64,000 bases of DNA, from positions 558,001-622,000 of the forward strand of contig CP036424.1 in assembly GCA_007745835.1 (NCBI GenBank), read 5' to 3'. This DNA comes from Planctomycetes bacterium MalM25. GTDB taxonomy: Bacteria > Planctomycetota > Planctomycetia > Pirellulales > Lacipirellulaceae. Made by a program: the position numbers and the translations under genes. Of this stretch, positions 36,761 through 44,596 are shown in pieces (within the stretch, counting starts at the first letter, position 1; the number at the start of each line of letters is the position of its first letter). The notes under the pieces were generated by a model that was not told where the DNA came from, did not search any database, and saw only the letters and a program-made list of their open reading frames with translations.

Positions 36761-36924
36761 GGGTGGGTCGCCTCCGTGCGGCGCGGGCGGGGGTAGCGGC
36801 GGGGTGGGAAGCCGCGAGGCGTGGCGGCGCGGCGGGCGCGACCCGGAATCCGTCGGGTCGCCGCTCAGGCGCTGCTGTCATCGGCTGCGGGGCGCGACGA
36901 CTAAAAACTCTCGCTGCCGAGGGT

Positions 36925-38103
36925 CTATCGGCCTTCCGACCAGCGACGCACCACTCGCGTTTCATCAGCTCCGCCACGTGTGGAGAGCATTTCCACCAGG
37001 TGCAGGTGACAGCAGAAGCGGATGAAGTCCTCGCTCCGTTCGAGATAAGACTGCCAGCCGCCGAACCGCGAGTCGTCCCGGTATTCGACATAACCGGCAA
37101 GCGCCGAAGTGAACTCGGGGTCGGTGCTCCGGAAGACCCGCGTGTGCGTCATAATCGGACCCGGGTTCCGCTTCGCCGTCGGACGCATCGGGACCGGGCC
37201 GGGGGGCGAGAAACCCCGGGCGTCGGGCCAGTCGGGCGGCAGCATTCCGTTTAGCGCGTAAGCGCCGACCGCGCCGGGTGCGCCGATTGTCGGGCCCGTT
37301 TCGTTGAGCGGCGCGTCGAACACCGCGGCACGCAGGGGATTGTCGCCCGGCGGGGGCGGGATCGATTCAACGCCCTCGGGCGCCATCTCTTCGCCCTCGA
37401 TCGACGGCGCGCTGTCCTGCCTCTCCTCTTCGAACGGGTCGTAGCCTTCGGGCGCTTCCGGCGACGGCGTTGCTTGCAGCGGCGCCGGTTCGATGAGCGG
37501 CGTCAGCGTGGCCGGCTCTGCGTGGCCGGCGACGACGGGCGACTGGGTCTCCATCTGCGCGCGGGCCAGGGCCATCTCCGCCTCGAAGACGACGCTGTCC
37601 GGGATGTACTCCTCCTGCGCGGTCCCCCAGGGGAGGCCGTACCCCGCCGGGATCTCGTGGAAGCCCTCGTTGGTCGCGTACCACTCGACCCGCATGCCGC
37701 AGCGGGGCGGGTAGTAGGGGGAGAAGTCGGTCACCGTGCCGATAACCACCGCGTCGACGCCCAGCTTCTGCGCGAGCCATCGCGCCTGCTGCACCGCTTG
37801 CTCGGGCGGATCGAACGAGACGCCGTACTTGATCATCGCGGCCTCGACCACGGAGACCGGCACGACCTCGAAGCCGGGGATCGCTTGCAGCTCGGCGAAG
37901 TAGGCGTTGGCGAACTCGCGTCCATCGACGGTCGATTCTTGTGACTGGTTGAAGAAGGGGACGACCGCCACCCGCGAGAGCTGCGGGAAGGGGTTGTGCA
38001 CCACCGGGACGTGCGACACCTCGGGGAGCACCAGCGAGCACCCGTTCGCTAGCAGGGCGAGCGGCGCGAAGGCGAGCAGCGAGAATCGGGGGCCGCGAAA
38101 CAT
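36925..38103 (-). CDS. Lipoprotein with GNA1162/CsgG-like domain
   Basis: A 392-residue lipoprotein: signal peptide ending LLANGC, then a domain (PQLSRVAVVPFFNQSQESTVDGREFANAYFAELQAIPGFEVVPVSVVEAAM, ...QKLGVDAVVIGTVTDFSPY) that resembles the periplasmic nucleotide-like fold of CsgG/GNA1162 lipoproteins. A long Pro/Glu-rich middle follows and a C-terminal region (FTSALAGYVEYRDDSRFGGW...FIRFCCHLHLVEML). The start ATG 38103 begins MFRGPRFSLLAFAPLALLANG. Fold assignment is from memory. Confidence 0.78.
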   Translation of the reverse strand: MFRGPRFSLLAFAPLALLANGCSLVLPEVSHVPVVHNPFPQLSRVAVVPFFNQSQESTVDGREFANAYFAELQAIPGFEVVPVSVVEAAMIKYGVSFDPPEQAVQQARWLAQKLGVDAVVIGTVTDFSPYYPPRCGMRVEWYATNEGFHEIPAGYGLPWGTAQEEYIPDSVVFEAEMALARAQMETQSPVVAGHAEPATLTPLIEPAPLQATPSPEAPEGYDPFEEERQDSAPSIEGEEMAPEGVESIPPPPGDNPLRAAVFDAPLNETGPTIGAPGAVGAYALNGMLPPDWPDARGFSPPGPVPMRPTAKRNPGPIMTHTRVFRSTDPEFTSALAGYVEYRDDSRFGGWQSYLERSEDFIRFCCHLHLVEMLSTRGGADETRVVRRWSEGR

Positions 38104-38422
38104 CCGAGGTATCGAGTCTCTAGCAGGCCCCCCTGCTAGCAGACGAGCCGACAGGCCGTCCTCGGGATAATCGGCACAACCGGCAAAGTCGCTTGAGGGT
38201 TTTTTGAACCACCAAGGCACGAAGGACACGACGGCCGCCTACGCTGAGCGAAGCGGCCCATAAGCTCACTCAGTGGACCACGGGGACCAAGTATCGAAGC
38301 CAGCAAATCAGCAGGATGACGACTGTCATCAGGGCGAACATCTCGCGGAGCGATAGCCGCGGCATGGCGCTAGTCTGGTGGGTCAGAATCCCAATCGTTT
38401 GTACTTTCCAGCCAGTTGGCGT
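38104..38422. other. Intergenic stretch with a family G repeat arm
   Basis: About 320 bases. It includes a single AAGGCACGAAGGACAC motif (38210-38229), shared with the repeat at 8591-8651, a tiny membrane ORF (38270-38365) and the probable out-of-frame 3' end of the nucleotidyltransferase (38370-38422). Confidence 0.55.
38270..38365 (-). CDS. Tiny putative membrane peptide
   Basis: A 31-residue ORF, MPRLSLREMFALMTVVILLI then CWLRYLVPVVH. It combines a basic start and a single hydrophobic helix, like the N-terminal R-L-S-L-R-x-x-F membrane anchor seen on many planctomycete proteins. It begins 5 bases after the probable frame-shifted nucleotidyltransferase end. It may be a genuine micro-protein or a remnant of a larger one. 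No ribosome site is clear. Confidence 0.35.
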   Translation of the reverse strand: MPRLSLREMFALMTVVILLICWLRYLVPVVH

Positions 38423-38842
38423 CTAGCAAGTCTTTATCTCGGCCGCGGCTCGCTTGTTTGCGATCAAGTGCTCACGCGACAACACCCACACCGGATAGCC
38501 CCCGATCTCGCTCGCCACACGATCCTGCCATGCGGAATCAAAATCGACGCCGGTGATTGAGGTGAGAAGATCGATGCATCGCGGTGGCATGCCGATCCTG
38601 ACGACGTTATCAGGGTCCAAGAAATCACTTTCTGATAGGTCGCTGCGTGGGGTTCCGAATGCCAGCATCGCATGCCAAGCTCGTTTAGCGTTCTCTTCAC
38701 TGGGGCGTACCCAAAAGTCGATGTCGCCGGTTGCTCTTGGGTAGCCGTGCGCCCCGAGGGCATAGGCCCCAACGACCAAGTACTCAACACCCGCGTCGTT
38801 CAACGCGGATAACATGTCTTTGTAGTCGTCGTTGACAAGCAT
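38423..38842 (-). CDS. Nucleotidyltransferase-like protein, probable C-terminal frameshift
   Basis: A 139-residue protein. It starts MLVNDDYKDMLSALNDAGVEYLVVGAYALGAHGYPRATGDIDFW, the standard opening of small nucleotidyltransferases with G-x-x-A-L and the D-x-D metal pair (GDIDFW), followed by VRIGMPPRCIDLLTSI and REHLIANKRA. In relatives the C-terminus continues K-R-A-x-G-R-x-x-D-L. Here the annotated frame instead ends AAEIKTC, while the other frame reads SRGRDKDLLDANWLEST and stops near 38370. GC is lower than nearby genes. Its start overlaps the small upstream gene by 59 bases. Not placed in a named family. Confidence 0.7.
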   Translation of the reverse strand: MLVNDDYKDMLSALNDAGVEYLVVGAYALGAHGYPRATGDIDFWVRPSEENAKRAWHAMLAFGTPRSDLSESDFLDPDNVVRIGMPPRCIDLLTSITGVDFDSAWQDRVASEIGGYPVWVLSREHLIANKRAAAEIKTC

Positions 38843-38987
38843 GCGGGTCCTTTATTGACCAAGCATCAACGGTGATGGGCCACATCATGGCGAGTCGATC
38901 TGCCATGCTCACATTGCGCAAATCATCCTCGCTGCCCTGGTCTTTTAGGGACATTTTGCGAACGACGGTGCGGCTTCGATCAGGCAT
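38784..38987 (-). CDS. Small protein paired with the nucleotidyltransferase
   Basis: A 67-residue protein starting MPDRSRTVVRKMSLKDQGSED and continuing ADRLAMMWPITVDAWSIK, then RRLQRHVIRVERRGC. Such small proteins (D-R-x-A-M-M-W-P-x-T-x-D-A-W ... R-L-x-R-H-V-x-R-V) often precede nucleotidyltransferase genes of this kind. The last 59 bases overlap the next gene in another frame, and both frames look conserved. GC is below average for the window. Role unknown; an accessory or antitoxin-like role is inference. Confidence 0.68.
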   Translation of the reverse strand: MPDRSRTVVRKMSLKDQGSEDDLRNVSMADRLAMMWPITVDAWSIKDPHACQRRLQRHVIRVERRGC

Positions 38988-39020
38988 ACTTCGATTCTAG
39001 CACATCGGTATTCACTGGAT

Positions 39021-39725
39021 TCACACCAAATCGCCTAGCCTCCCGAGCCCCAGCGGCTCGCGGCTGGCGATCGGTTCGCCGTACGCCGTGCCGATCGACT
39101 TGCCCCAGTAGGCGGCCTCGTCGCGGAGCTTGTCCAAGAAGGAGGGGCTCGTTGGCCGGCCCGCGACGAACTGGCTCTGGTAGCACGCGATGGCGGCCGC
39201 CTTCTGCTCCCAGACGTCGCTGATGTCCAGGATGAACGCCGGCTGCGGCGCCAGCTTCAGGTGGACGCAGTAGTAGTAATAGACCCGCTCCGGGTGGTGC
39301 GGCTCGCCCGGCAGCGGGACTTGCCCGGGCTCTTCGGTCTTCGTCAGCTTCGACCAGAAGCGGGCGTCCTCGATCAGCTGGGTCGCCGCCCCGTGGTCGG
39401 GGTGGGCGTCCTCCCAGTAGGGGGCGAACAGCCACCGCGGCCGCTCACGCCGGAAGACGGCGGCCAGCTTCGCCCGGTTCTCGAGCGTCGGCTCGAGCTG
39501 CCGGTTCGGCAGCCCCAGGTTCTCGCGCCAGACGAGGCCGAGCGCCTCGGTCGCGGTGGCGGTCTCCTGGGCGCGGATCTCAAGGCTGCCGTGCGGCGTC
39601 GGCTCTCCCGAGGTGAGGTCGAGCACGCCGACCCGCTTGCCCTCCTGCTGGAGCTTGAGGATCAAGCCGCCGGCGCCGAGTTCGGCGTCGTCCGGGTGCG
39701 GGGCGATAACGAGGGCGTCGAGCAT
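39021..39725 (-). CDS. bshB1: Bacillithiol biosynthesis deacetylase BshB1
   Basis: A 234-residue LmbE/PIG-L zinc deacetylase, the usual BshB1 size. It contains APHPDDAELGAGGLI (zinc His and Asp pair), VGVLDLTSGEPTPHGS, RENLGLPNRQLEP, FAPYWEDAHPDHGAATQLI (second zinc site) and the ending YGEPIASREPLGL. It removes acetate from GlcNAc-malate before cysteine ligation; bshA and bshC are not in the window. ATG 39725 is preferred to the upstream in-frame start. Confidence 0.88.
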   Translation of the reverse strand: MLDALVIAPHPDDAELGAGGLILKLQQEGKRVGVLDLTSGEPTPHGSLEIRAQETATATEALGLVWRENLGLPNRQLEPTLENRAKLAAVFRRERPRWLFAPYWEDAHPDHGAATQLIEDARFWSKLTKTEEPGQVPLPGEPHHPERVYYYYCVHLKLAPQPAFILDISDVWEQKAAAIACYQSQFVAGRPTSPSFLDKLRDEAAYWGKSIGTAYGEPIASREPLGLGRLGDLV

Positions 39726-39755
39726 GATGGGGAGGGCGTTAGATGGCAGGAGACG

Positions 39756-39940
39756 CAAGGATCCCCCTCCCCCTTTGGGGGAGGGGCTAGGGGAGGGGGT
39801 TGGTTGTCCTGACCGGCGTCTCTCTCCTGTACAGAGGAAATGCCAAGCGTTTCGAAGACAAGATGCCACAGGCGAGTCGTCCGGTCCTGATCGCCTTAAC
39901 CCTCCCCTAGCCTCTCCCTTTTAAGGGAGGGGGATTCTTG
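39756..39940. repeat. Palindromic MITE-like repeat, intergenic copy (family A)
   Basis: A 185-bp element with terminal inverted CAAGRATCCCCC. Its ends fold into short hairpins (CCCCTCCCCCTTTGGGGGA then TAGGGGAGGGGG; on the other side CCCTCCCCTAGCC and CCCTTTTAAGGGAGGG). The inner core shares TCCTGTA...GA and CCACAGGCGAGTC with the copy inside oleC (47197-47378), and the outer arms match as well. It lies between bshB1 and the carboxypeptidase gene. No ORF inside. Confidence 0.85.
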
Positions 39941-40013
39941 TGGCGAGCGCTTTTCGTTAGACATCGTCTTCAAGCGATAAGCCATCTCCTGCTGCTTGGG
40001 AAACCGCAAAAAC

Positions 40014-41519
40014 ATGTCCGCCTTCGATAAACTCCGCGCCCACGCCCGTGAGACGGCGCTCCTCAACTCGGCCACGATGGTCGTTGAGTGGGACGAGCAG
40101 ACCCACATGCCGCCTGCCGCCGGCGAGTGGCGCGCCGAGCAGATGGCCTACCTGGCGGGGATGGTCCACAAGCGGAACACGGCGCCCGAGCTGGGCGAGT
40201 GGCTCGCCGAGCTGCGCGACTCGGACGACGCGGCCGACCCGGCGGGCGACGTCGGCGCCACCGTGCGCGAGATGTCGCGCAAGTACGATCGTGAGACCCG
40301 CTTGCCGCAGGAACTGGTCGAGGAGACCGCCCGCGTCGGCAGCCAGTCGCACCACGCCTGGGCCGCGGCCCGCAAGGCGGACGACTTCGCGCAGTTTCAG
40401 CCGTGGCTCGAGAAGATGGTCGATCTGCAACGCCGGCGCGCCGACGCGCTCGGCTACGAGGGCTCGCCCTACGACGCCCTGCTCGAAGAGTACGAGCCGG
40501 GCGAGACCGCCGAGTCGGTCGGCCAGGTGCTCGCCGCCCTTCGCGACGAGCTCGCGCCGCTGGTCGCGCAGATCGTCGATTCGGGCGTGAAGGCTCCGAG
40601 TGAGCTGGTCACGAAGGCGTTCCCGATCGACCGGCAGAAGGCGTTCGGACGCCGCGCCGCGGAGGCGATCGGCTACGACTTCAACGCGGGCGGGCTCGAC
40701 ATCGCGGCGCACCCCTTCTGCACGACGCTCGGCCCGCAGGACGTGCGGATGACGACTCGTTACGACGAGCACAACTTCACCGACAGCTTCTTCAGCACGC
40801 TGCATGAAACGGGCCACGGCCTCTACGAGCAGGGCCTCCCCGCCGACTGGTTCGGCCTGCCGCCGGGCGAGGCGATCTCGTTGGGCATCCACGAGTCGCA
40901 GTCGCGGCTGTGGGAGAACCTGGTGGCGCGCAGCCGCGGCTTCTGGGAGCACTTCGACGGCCCGCTGTGCGAGACCTTCCCGGAGCAGATGGCGGGCGTC
41001 GATCCGGACGCTTGGTGGTTCGCGATCAACGAAGCGAAGCCGTCGCTCATCCGCGTCGACGCGGACGAGGCGACCTACAACCTGCACATCATCGTCCGCT
41101 TCGAGCTCGAGCGGGCGATGATCGAGGGCTCGTTGAAACCGGCCGACCTGCCGGCTGCCTGGAACGAAGAGTACCGATCGATCGTCGGCGTGGCGCCCCC
41201 TTCGGATGCGGACGGCTGCCTGCAAGATGTCCACTGGAGCGCCGGGCTGTTCGGGTACTTCCCGACTTACGCGCTGGGCAACCTGTACGCGGCCCAGTTC
41301 TTCGATCAGGCCGAGGCGGACCTCGGCGATCTGGAGGCCGCCTTCGCCCGGGGCGAGTTCGGGCCGTTGCTGGCATGGCTGCGGGAGCACGTCCACGCGG
41401 TTGGCCAGCGGTACTCGGCCCGGCAGCTCGTTGAGCGGGTGACCGGCCAGCCCCTCTCGCACGACGCCCTCATGCGACAGCTGCGGACGAAGTTCGGCGG
41501 GCTGTACGGCTTCGCTTGA
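40014..41519 (+). CDS. M32 family carboxypeptidase (Taq type)
   Basis: A 501-residue zinc metallocarboxypeptidase. The HEXXH site is TLHETGHGLYEQGLP, followed by the third ligand Glu in IHESQSRLWEN. N-terminal WDEQTHMPPAAGEWRAEQMA and the late RVDADEATYNLHIIVRFELE plus FGYFPTYALGNLYAAQFF are standard M32 blocks. It removes C-terminal residues from peptides with broad specificity. ATG 40014 is preferred over 39996. Length is normal. Confidence 0.97.
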   Translation: MSAFDKLRAHARETALLNSATMVVEWDEQTHMPPAAGEWRAEQMAYLAGMVHKRNTAPELGEWLAELRDSDDAADPAGDVGATVREMSRKYDRETRLPQELVEETARVGSQSHHAWAAARKADDFAQFQPWLEKMVDLQRRRADALGYEGSPYDALLEEYEPGETAESVGQVLAALRDELAPLVAQIVDSGVKAPSELVTKAFPIDRQKAFGRRAAEAIGYDFNAGGLDIAAHPFCTTLGPQDVRMTTRYDEHNFTDSFFSTLHETGHGLYEQGLPADWFGLPPGEAISLGIHESQSRLWENLVARSRGFWEHFDGPLCETFPEQMAGVDPDAWWFAINEAKPSLIRVDADEATYNLHIIVRFELERAMIEGSLKPADLPAAWNEEYRSIVGVAPPSDADGCLQDVHWSAGLFGYFPTYALGNLYAAQFFDQAEADLGDLEAAFARGEFGPLLAWLREHVHAVGQRYSARQLVERVTGQPLSHDALMRQLRTKFGGLYGFA

Positions 41520-41684
41520 GCGGTAAACCTTGCGGGTGGCGCCGGTTGCGATGCTGGCGCCGGCCGGCCGAGTTGTGAGGAACCCACCGATTCGGGGTGT
41601 TCTGAGGCGGCGATCCGGGGAAAATAGCGGCCGACGCAGGAAGACGCGTCACCTGCCCCTATTCGGCCCGAAGGATCGCGACCC

Positions 41685-43517
41685 ATGCCGACGCCCCCCT
41701 CCAACCCGCTGCGAGTCGCCGAGTGCGGCGATTGCGGCCAGCTGTTCGCCGTCTACGAGACCTCCGGTGAGGTCGTCTGCCCGTCCTGTTCTGCGCGGGT
41801 AGCGCTCGGCGGGCTCGAAGTGGCCGAGTTGCAGGTCGCCCCGGCGGCGCCGATCGAGGTGCCCGCTCCGGCTCCGACTCCCGAGCCGAAGGCGGAAGCC
41901 GCCCCGCCTGCCCCGCCCACTGCGCCCGAGCCCGAGCCCGAACGCTCGCCGACGGTCGCCGAGTGGCTGATGCAGAGCGAGTCGCCCGCGGCCCCCGCCA
42001 CGCCAGCGCCGCCCGCCGAAGAACCGACGCCCGCCCCCTCGTTGGCGGAGTCGCTCGGGTGGCAGCCCGGTTCGTTCGAGGTCGAAACGCCGCAAGCGAC
42101 GACGCCGCCCGCTCGTGAAACCGGTACTACCCCTGCCGAGCCCATCCCCGCCGAGACGCCAGTCGCGCCGGCGGAAGAGTTCCGCTTCGACTTCGGCGCC
42201 ACGCCGCTCAGCGAGCAACCGGCCGCGACCGGGGAGACGGCGACCGGTGGCTTCGACGCTTCGGTCGAGGACGATTCGCAGCCGCAGGCGGCCGATTACG
42301 ATTGGACGCAAGCCAGCGAGCCGAAGCGACGTCGCTGGTTCGGCCCGATGACCGCCGCGGCGGGCCTGCTGGCGGTCGTGGGGCCGGCCGCCTTCTTCGT
42401 CATGAATTCGGAAGACCCGAGTGTCGCCGCCGCGGGAGAGGGCCGCGCTCTCCGCGAGACGATCACCCAGCCCGACGAGGCGAGCTACGCCTCGGACTTC
42501 GAGACGCCGCCACTGCCTTACGAGCCGAGCGAGCTGCCCGCGGCGAGCGAGGAGGAGGCGTCGCCGATCGTCGATCCGGCGACCCAGCCGGCGAGCTTCA
42601 ACCAGCCGACGCCCTCATTCGAAACGACCGAGCCGGGCAGCGAAACGCCGTCCGTTGAAGCGGCCGCAGGGGCCGCGACGCCACCGGTCGATCCGTTCAA
42701 CGCCCCGTTGCCCAAGCCCACGCCGACCGCCGAGCCGACGCCCGTTGATCGTTACGACGCGTCTCAAGAGGATCGCTACGCTTCGCTGCCCGAGGTCGCC
42801 GAGTCGATCGCCCCTCCCGCCGAGGCGCCGGTTGAGCAAGCGACCTTCACGCCACCTCCGGCCGAAGCGCCGCCGACCATCCCGGTAGAGACCGCGCCCT
42901 ATGAGGCTCCGGTCCCGCGCGTCGGCCTGGTCAACGCGCCGACGTACTCGATCGACGACCTCAACGCCGCGATCGCCACCGCCCGCCCCGCGGGCGAGGG
43001 CTTCGCGTCGGGGACGCTCACCGATCCCCAGCAGGTGCAGACCATGGGCCAACACTACGCCCGACTCTGTCACCTCGCGCAGTTGCTCACGCTCTTCGAG
43101 TCCGACCCGACCGACTCGGCGCGGCTAACGGCGGAGCTCGAAGCGACCGACGTCTTCCGTCGCCTCTTCCGTGAAGGGCGTCCTCGCGTTGAATCGAGCC
43201 AGATCGCCGGGCCGTGGATCGGCTGGACCGCCCGCCCGCACGGCGGCGTCTTCTTCACGGGCATTCCGGAGGACGTGAGCCAGCAGGGCGAGGTGGTGCA
43301 GTACCTCTTCCGCACGGGCGAGACGACAACCGCCGTGCTGGTCGAGGAGCGTCTCGACGTCGATCGTTACATCACCGCGGGCGCCCGCGAGATTGGTGTG
43401 CTCGGGGTGATTGTCGAGAATCCGCGCGAGTGGATCGCCGGCTATGAGGGGGACGCGCAGCGCATTGTCTGGGCGCGGAAGACGCTGCCGCTGCCCGCCG
43501 CGCCCCAGCAGCCGTGA
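41685..43517 (+). CDS. Zinc-ribbon membrane protein with low-complexity linker
   Basis: A 610-residue protein. The N-terminus has two CxxC pairs (CGDCG and CPSCS), a zinc ribbon. Acidic/proline linkers follow, a membrane helix at about residues 222-239 (MTAAAGLLAVVGPAAFFVMN), another linker of Pro/Glu/Thr, and a folded C-terminal region of about 190 residues (NAAIATARPAGEGFASG, GQHYARLCHLAQLLTLFE, RPHGGVFFTGI, TTAVLVEERLDV). Stop and start with mutY overlap as GTGA. I recognise no family; the layout is typical of planctomycete membrane regulators. Confidence 0.82.
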   Translation: MPTPPSNPLRVAECGDCGQLFAVYETSGEVVCPSCSARVALGGLEVAELQVAPAAPIEVPAPAPTPEPKAEAAPPAPPTAPEPEPERSPTVAEWLMQSESPAAPATPAPPAEEPTPAPSLAESLGWQPGSFEVETPQATTPPARETGTTPAEPIPAETPVAPAEEFRFDFGATPLSEQPAATGETATGGFDASVEDDSQPQAADYDWTQASEPKRRRWFGPMTAAAGLLAVVGPAAFFVMNSEDPSVAAAGEGRALRETITQPDEASYASDFETPPLPYEPSELPAASEEEASPIVDPATQPASFNQPTPSFETTEPGSETPSVEAAAGAATPPVDPFNAPLPKPTPTAEPTPVDRYDASQEDRYASLPEVAESIAPPAEAPVEQATFTPPPAEAPPTIPVETAPYEAPVPRVGLVNAPTYSIDDLNAAIATARPAGEGFASGTLTDPQQVQTMGQHYARLCHLAQLLTLFESDPTDSARLTAELEATDVFRRLFREGRPRVESSQIAGPWIGWTARPHGGVFFTGIPEDVSQQGEVVQYLFRTGETTTAVLVEERLDVDRYITAGAREIGVLGVIVENPREWIAGYEGDAQRIVWARKTLPLPAAPQQP

Positions 43518-44596
43518 GCGAAACCGCCCCGCCGCTCCCGAGCGAGTGGAAACGTGCGTTCCGCCAACGCCTGCTGAAGTGGTACGAGAAGCACGCCCGC
43601 GACATGCCGTGGCGGCGTTCGAGCGACCCGTACGGTGTGTGGGTCAGCGAGGTGATGCTGCAGCAGACGCAGGTCGAGACGGTGCGGCCCTACTTCGAGC
43701 GTTTCCTTGAAGCTTTCCCGACGGTCGCCGACTTGGCCGCCGCGAAGGAGCAACAGGTCCTGCGGCTCTGGGAGGGCCTCGGCTACTACCGCCGGGCGCG
43801 TTCGCTGCACGCCGCCGCGAAGCAGGTCGTCGCCGAGCACGGCGGCCAGATGCCGCGCGACGTGGCGACGCTGCTCACCCTGCCGGGAGTGGGGCGGTAC
43901 ACGGCGGGGGCGATCGTGTCGATCGCGTACGACGAGCCGGCCCCGATCCTCGAGGCGAACACGATCCGCCTGTTTACGCGGCTGATCGCGTACGACGGCA
44001 AGCCGACCTCCGCAGCGGGCCAGCGTCGGCTGTGGGGAGTCGCCGAGGAGCTGCTGCCGCGCAAGAACGTGGCGCGGTTCAACCAAGCGCTGATGGAACT
44101 CGGCTCGCTCGTCTGCAAGCCGGCCGCGCCCGACTGCGAGGCGTGCCCGGTCGGGAAGCTTTGCAAGGCGAACCTCGAAGGTTCCATCGACTCACTCGGG
44201 CCGACCACCACGAAGCTTAAGTTCACCGAAGTGAACGAGGCGGCCGTCGTCGTCCGCAAGGGCGACCGGGTGCTGATCCGCCAGTGCGCGGAGGGGGAGC
44301 GGTGGGCCGGCCTGTGGGACTTCCCCCGCTTCGAGGTCGAAGCCGAGGGCCCGCTCTTCGCCGCCGACGAGTTGGCGACCAAGGTCCACGCGCAAACGGG
44401 CGTCCGCTGCGAGCCGGGCGCGCTGATCACCACGCTCAAGCACGGGGTCACCCGCTTCCGCATCACGCTCGCCTGCTACGAGGCCCGCCACACGGGCGGC
44501 CGGCTACGCAGCGGCGCGCGGTGGGCGGAGCCGGCGGAGCTGGCCGACCTGCCGCTGAGCGTCACGGGACGGAAGCTGGCGAAGCGGCTCGCCTAG
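43514..44596 (+). CDS. mutY: A/G-specific adenine glycosylase
   Basis: Removes adenine opposite 8-oxoguanine. The 360 residues show the helix-hairpin-helix core (LPGVGRYTAGAI), catalytic Glu46 in VWVSEVMLQQTQVETV and a C-x6-C-x2-C-x5-C iron-sulfur loop (CKPAAPDCEACPVGKLC), then a C-terminal Nudix-like domain (VVVRKGDRVLIRQC, GLWDFPRFEVE). The other catalytic residue, Asp138 in E. coli (L-D-G-N-V), is Glu147 here: ILEANTIRLF. That is a conservative change of an otherwise invariant residue. The start GTG overlaps the upstream stop (GTGA). Confidence 0.93.
   Translation: MSETAPPLPSEWKRAFRQRLLKWYEKHARDMPWRRSSDPYGVWVSEVMLQQTQVETVRPYFERFLEAFPTVADLAAAKEQQVLRLWEGLGYYRRARSLHAAAKQVVAEHGGQMPRDVATLLTLPGVGRYTAGAIVSIAYDEPAPILEANTIRLFTRLIAYDGKPTSAAGQRRLWGVAEELLPRKNVARFNQALMELGSLVCKPAAPDCEACPVGKLCKANLEGSIDSLGPTTTKLKFTEVNEAAVVVRKGDRVLIRQCAEGERWAGLWDFPRFEVEAEGPLFAADELATKVHAQTGVRCEPGALITTLKHGVTRFRITLACYEARHTGGRLRSGARWAEPAELADLPLSVTGRKLAKRLA

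Noticed and set aside
39756-39940. Insertion sequence
   Set aside because: No transposase ORF is present; it is best described as a non-autonomous or palindromic element.
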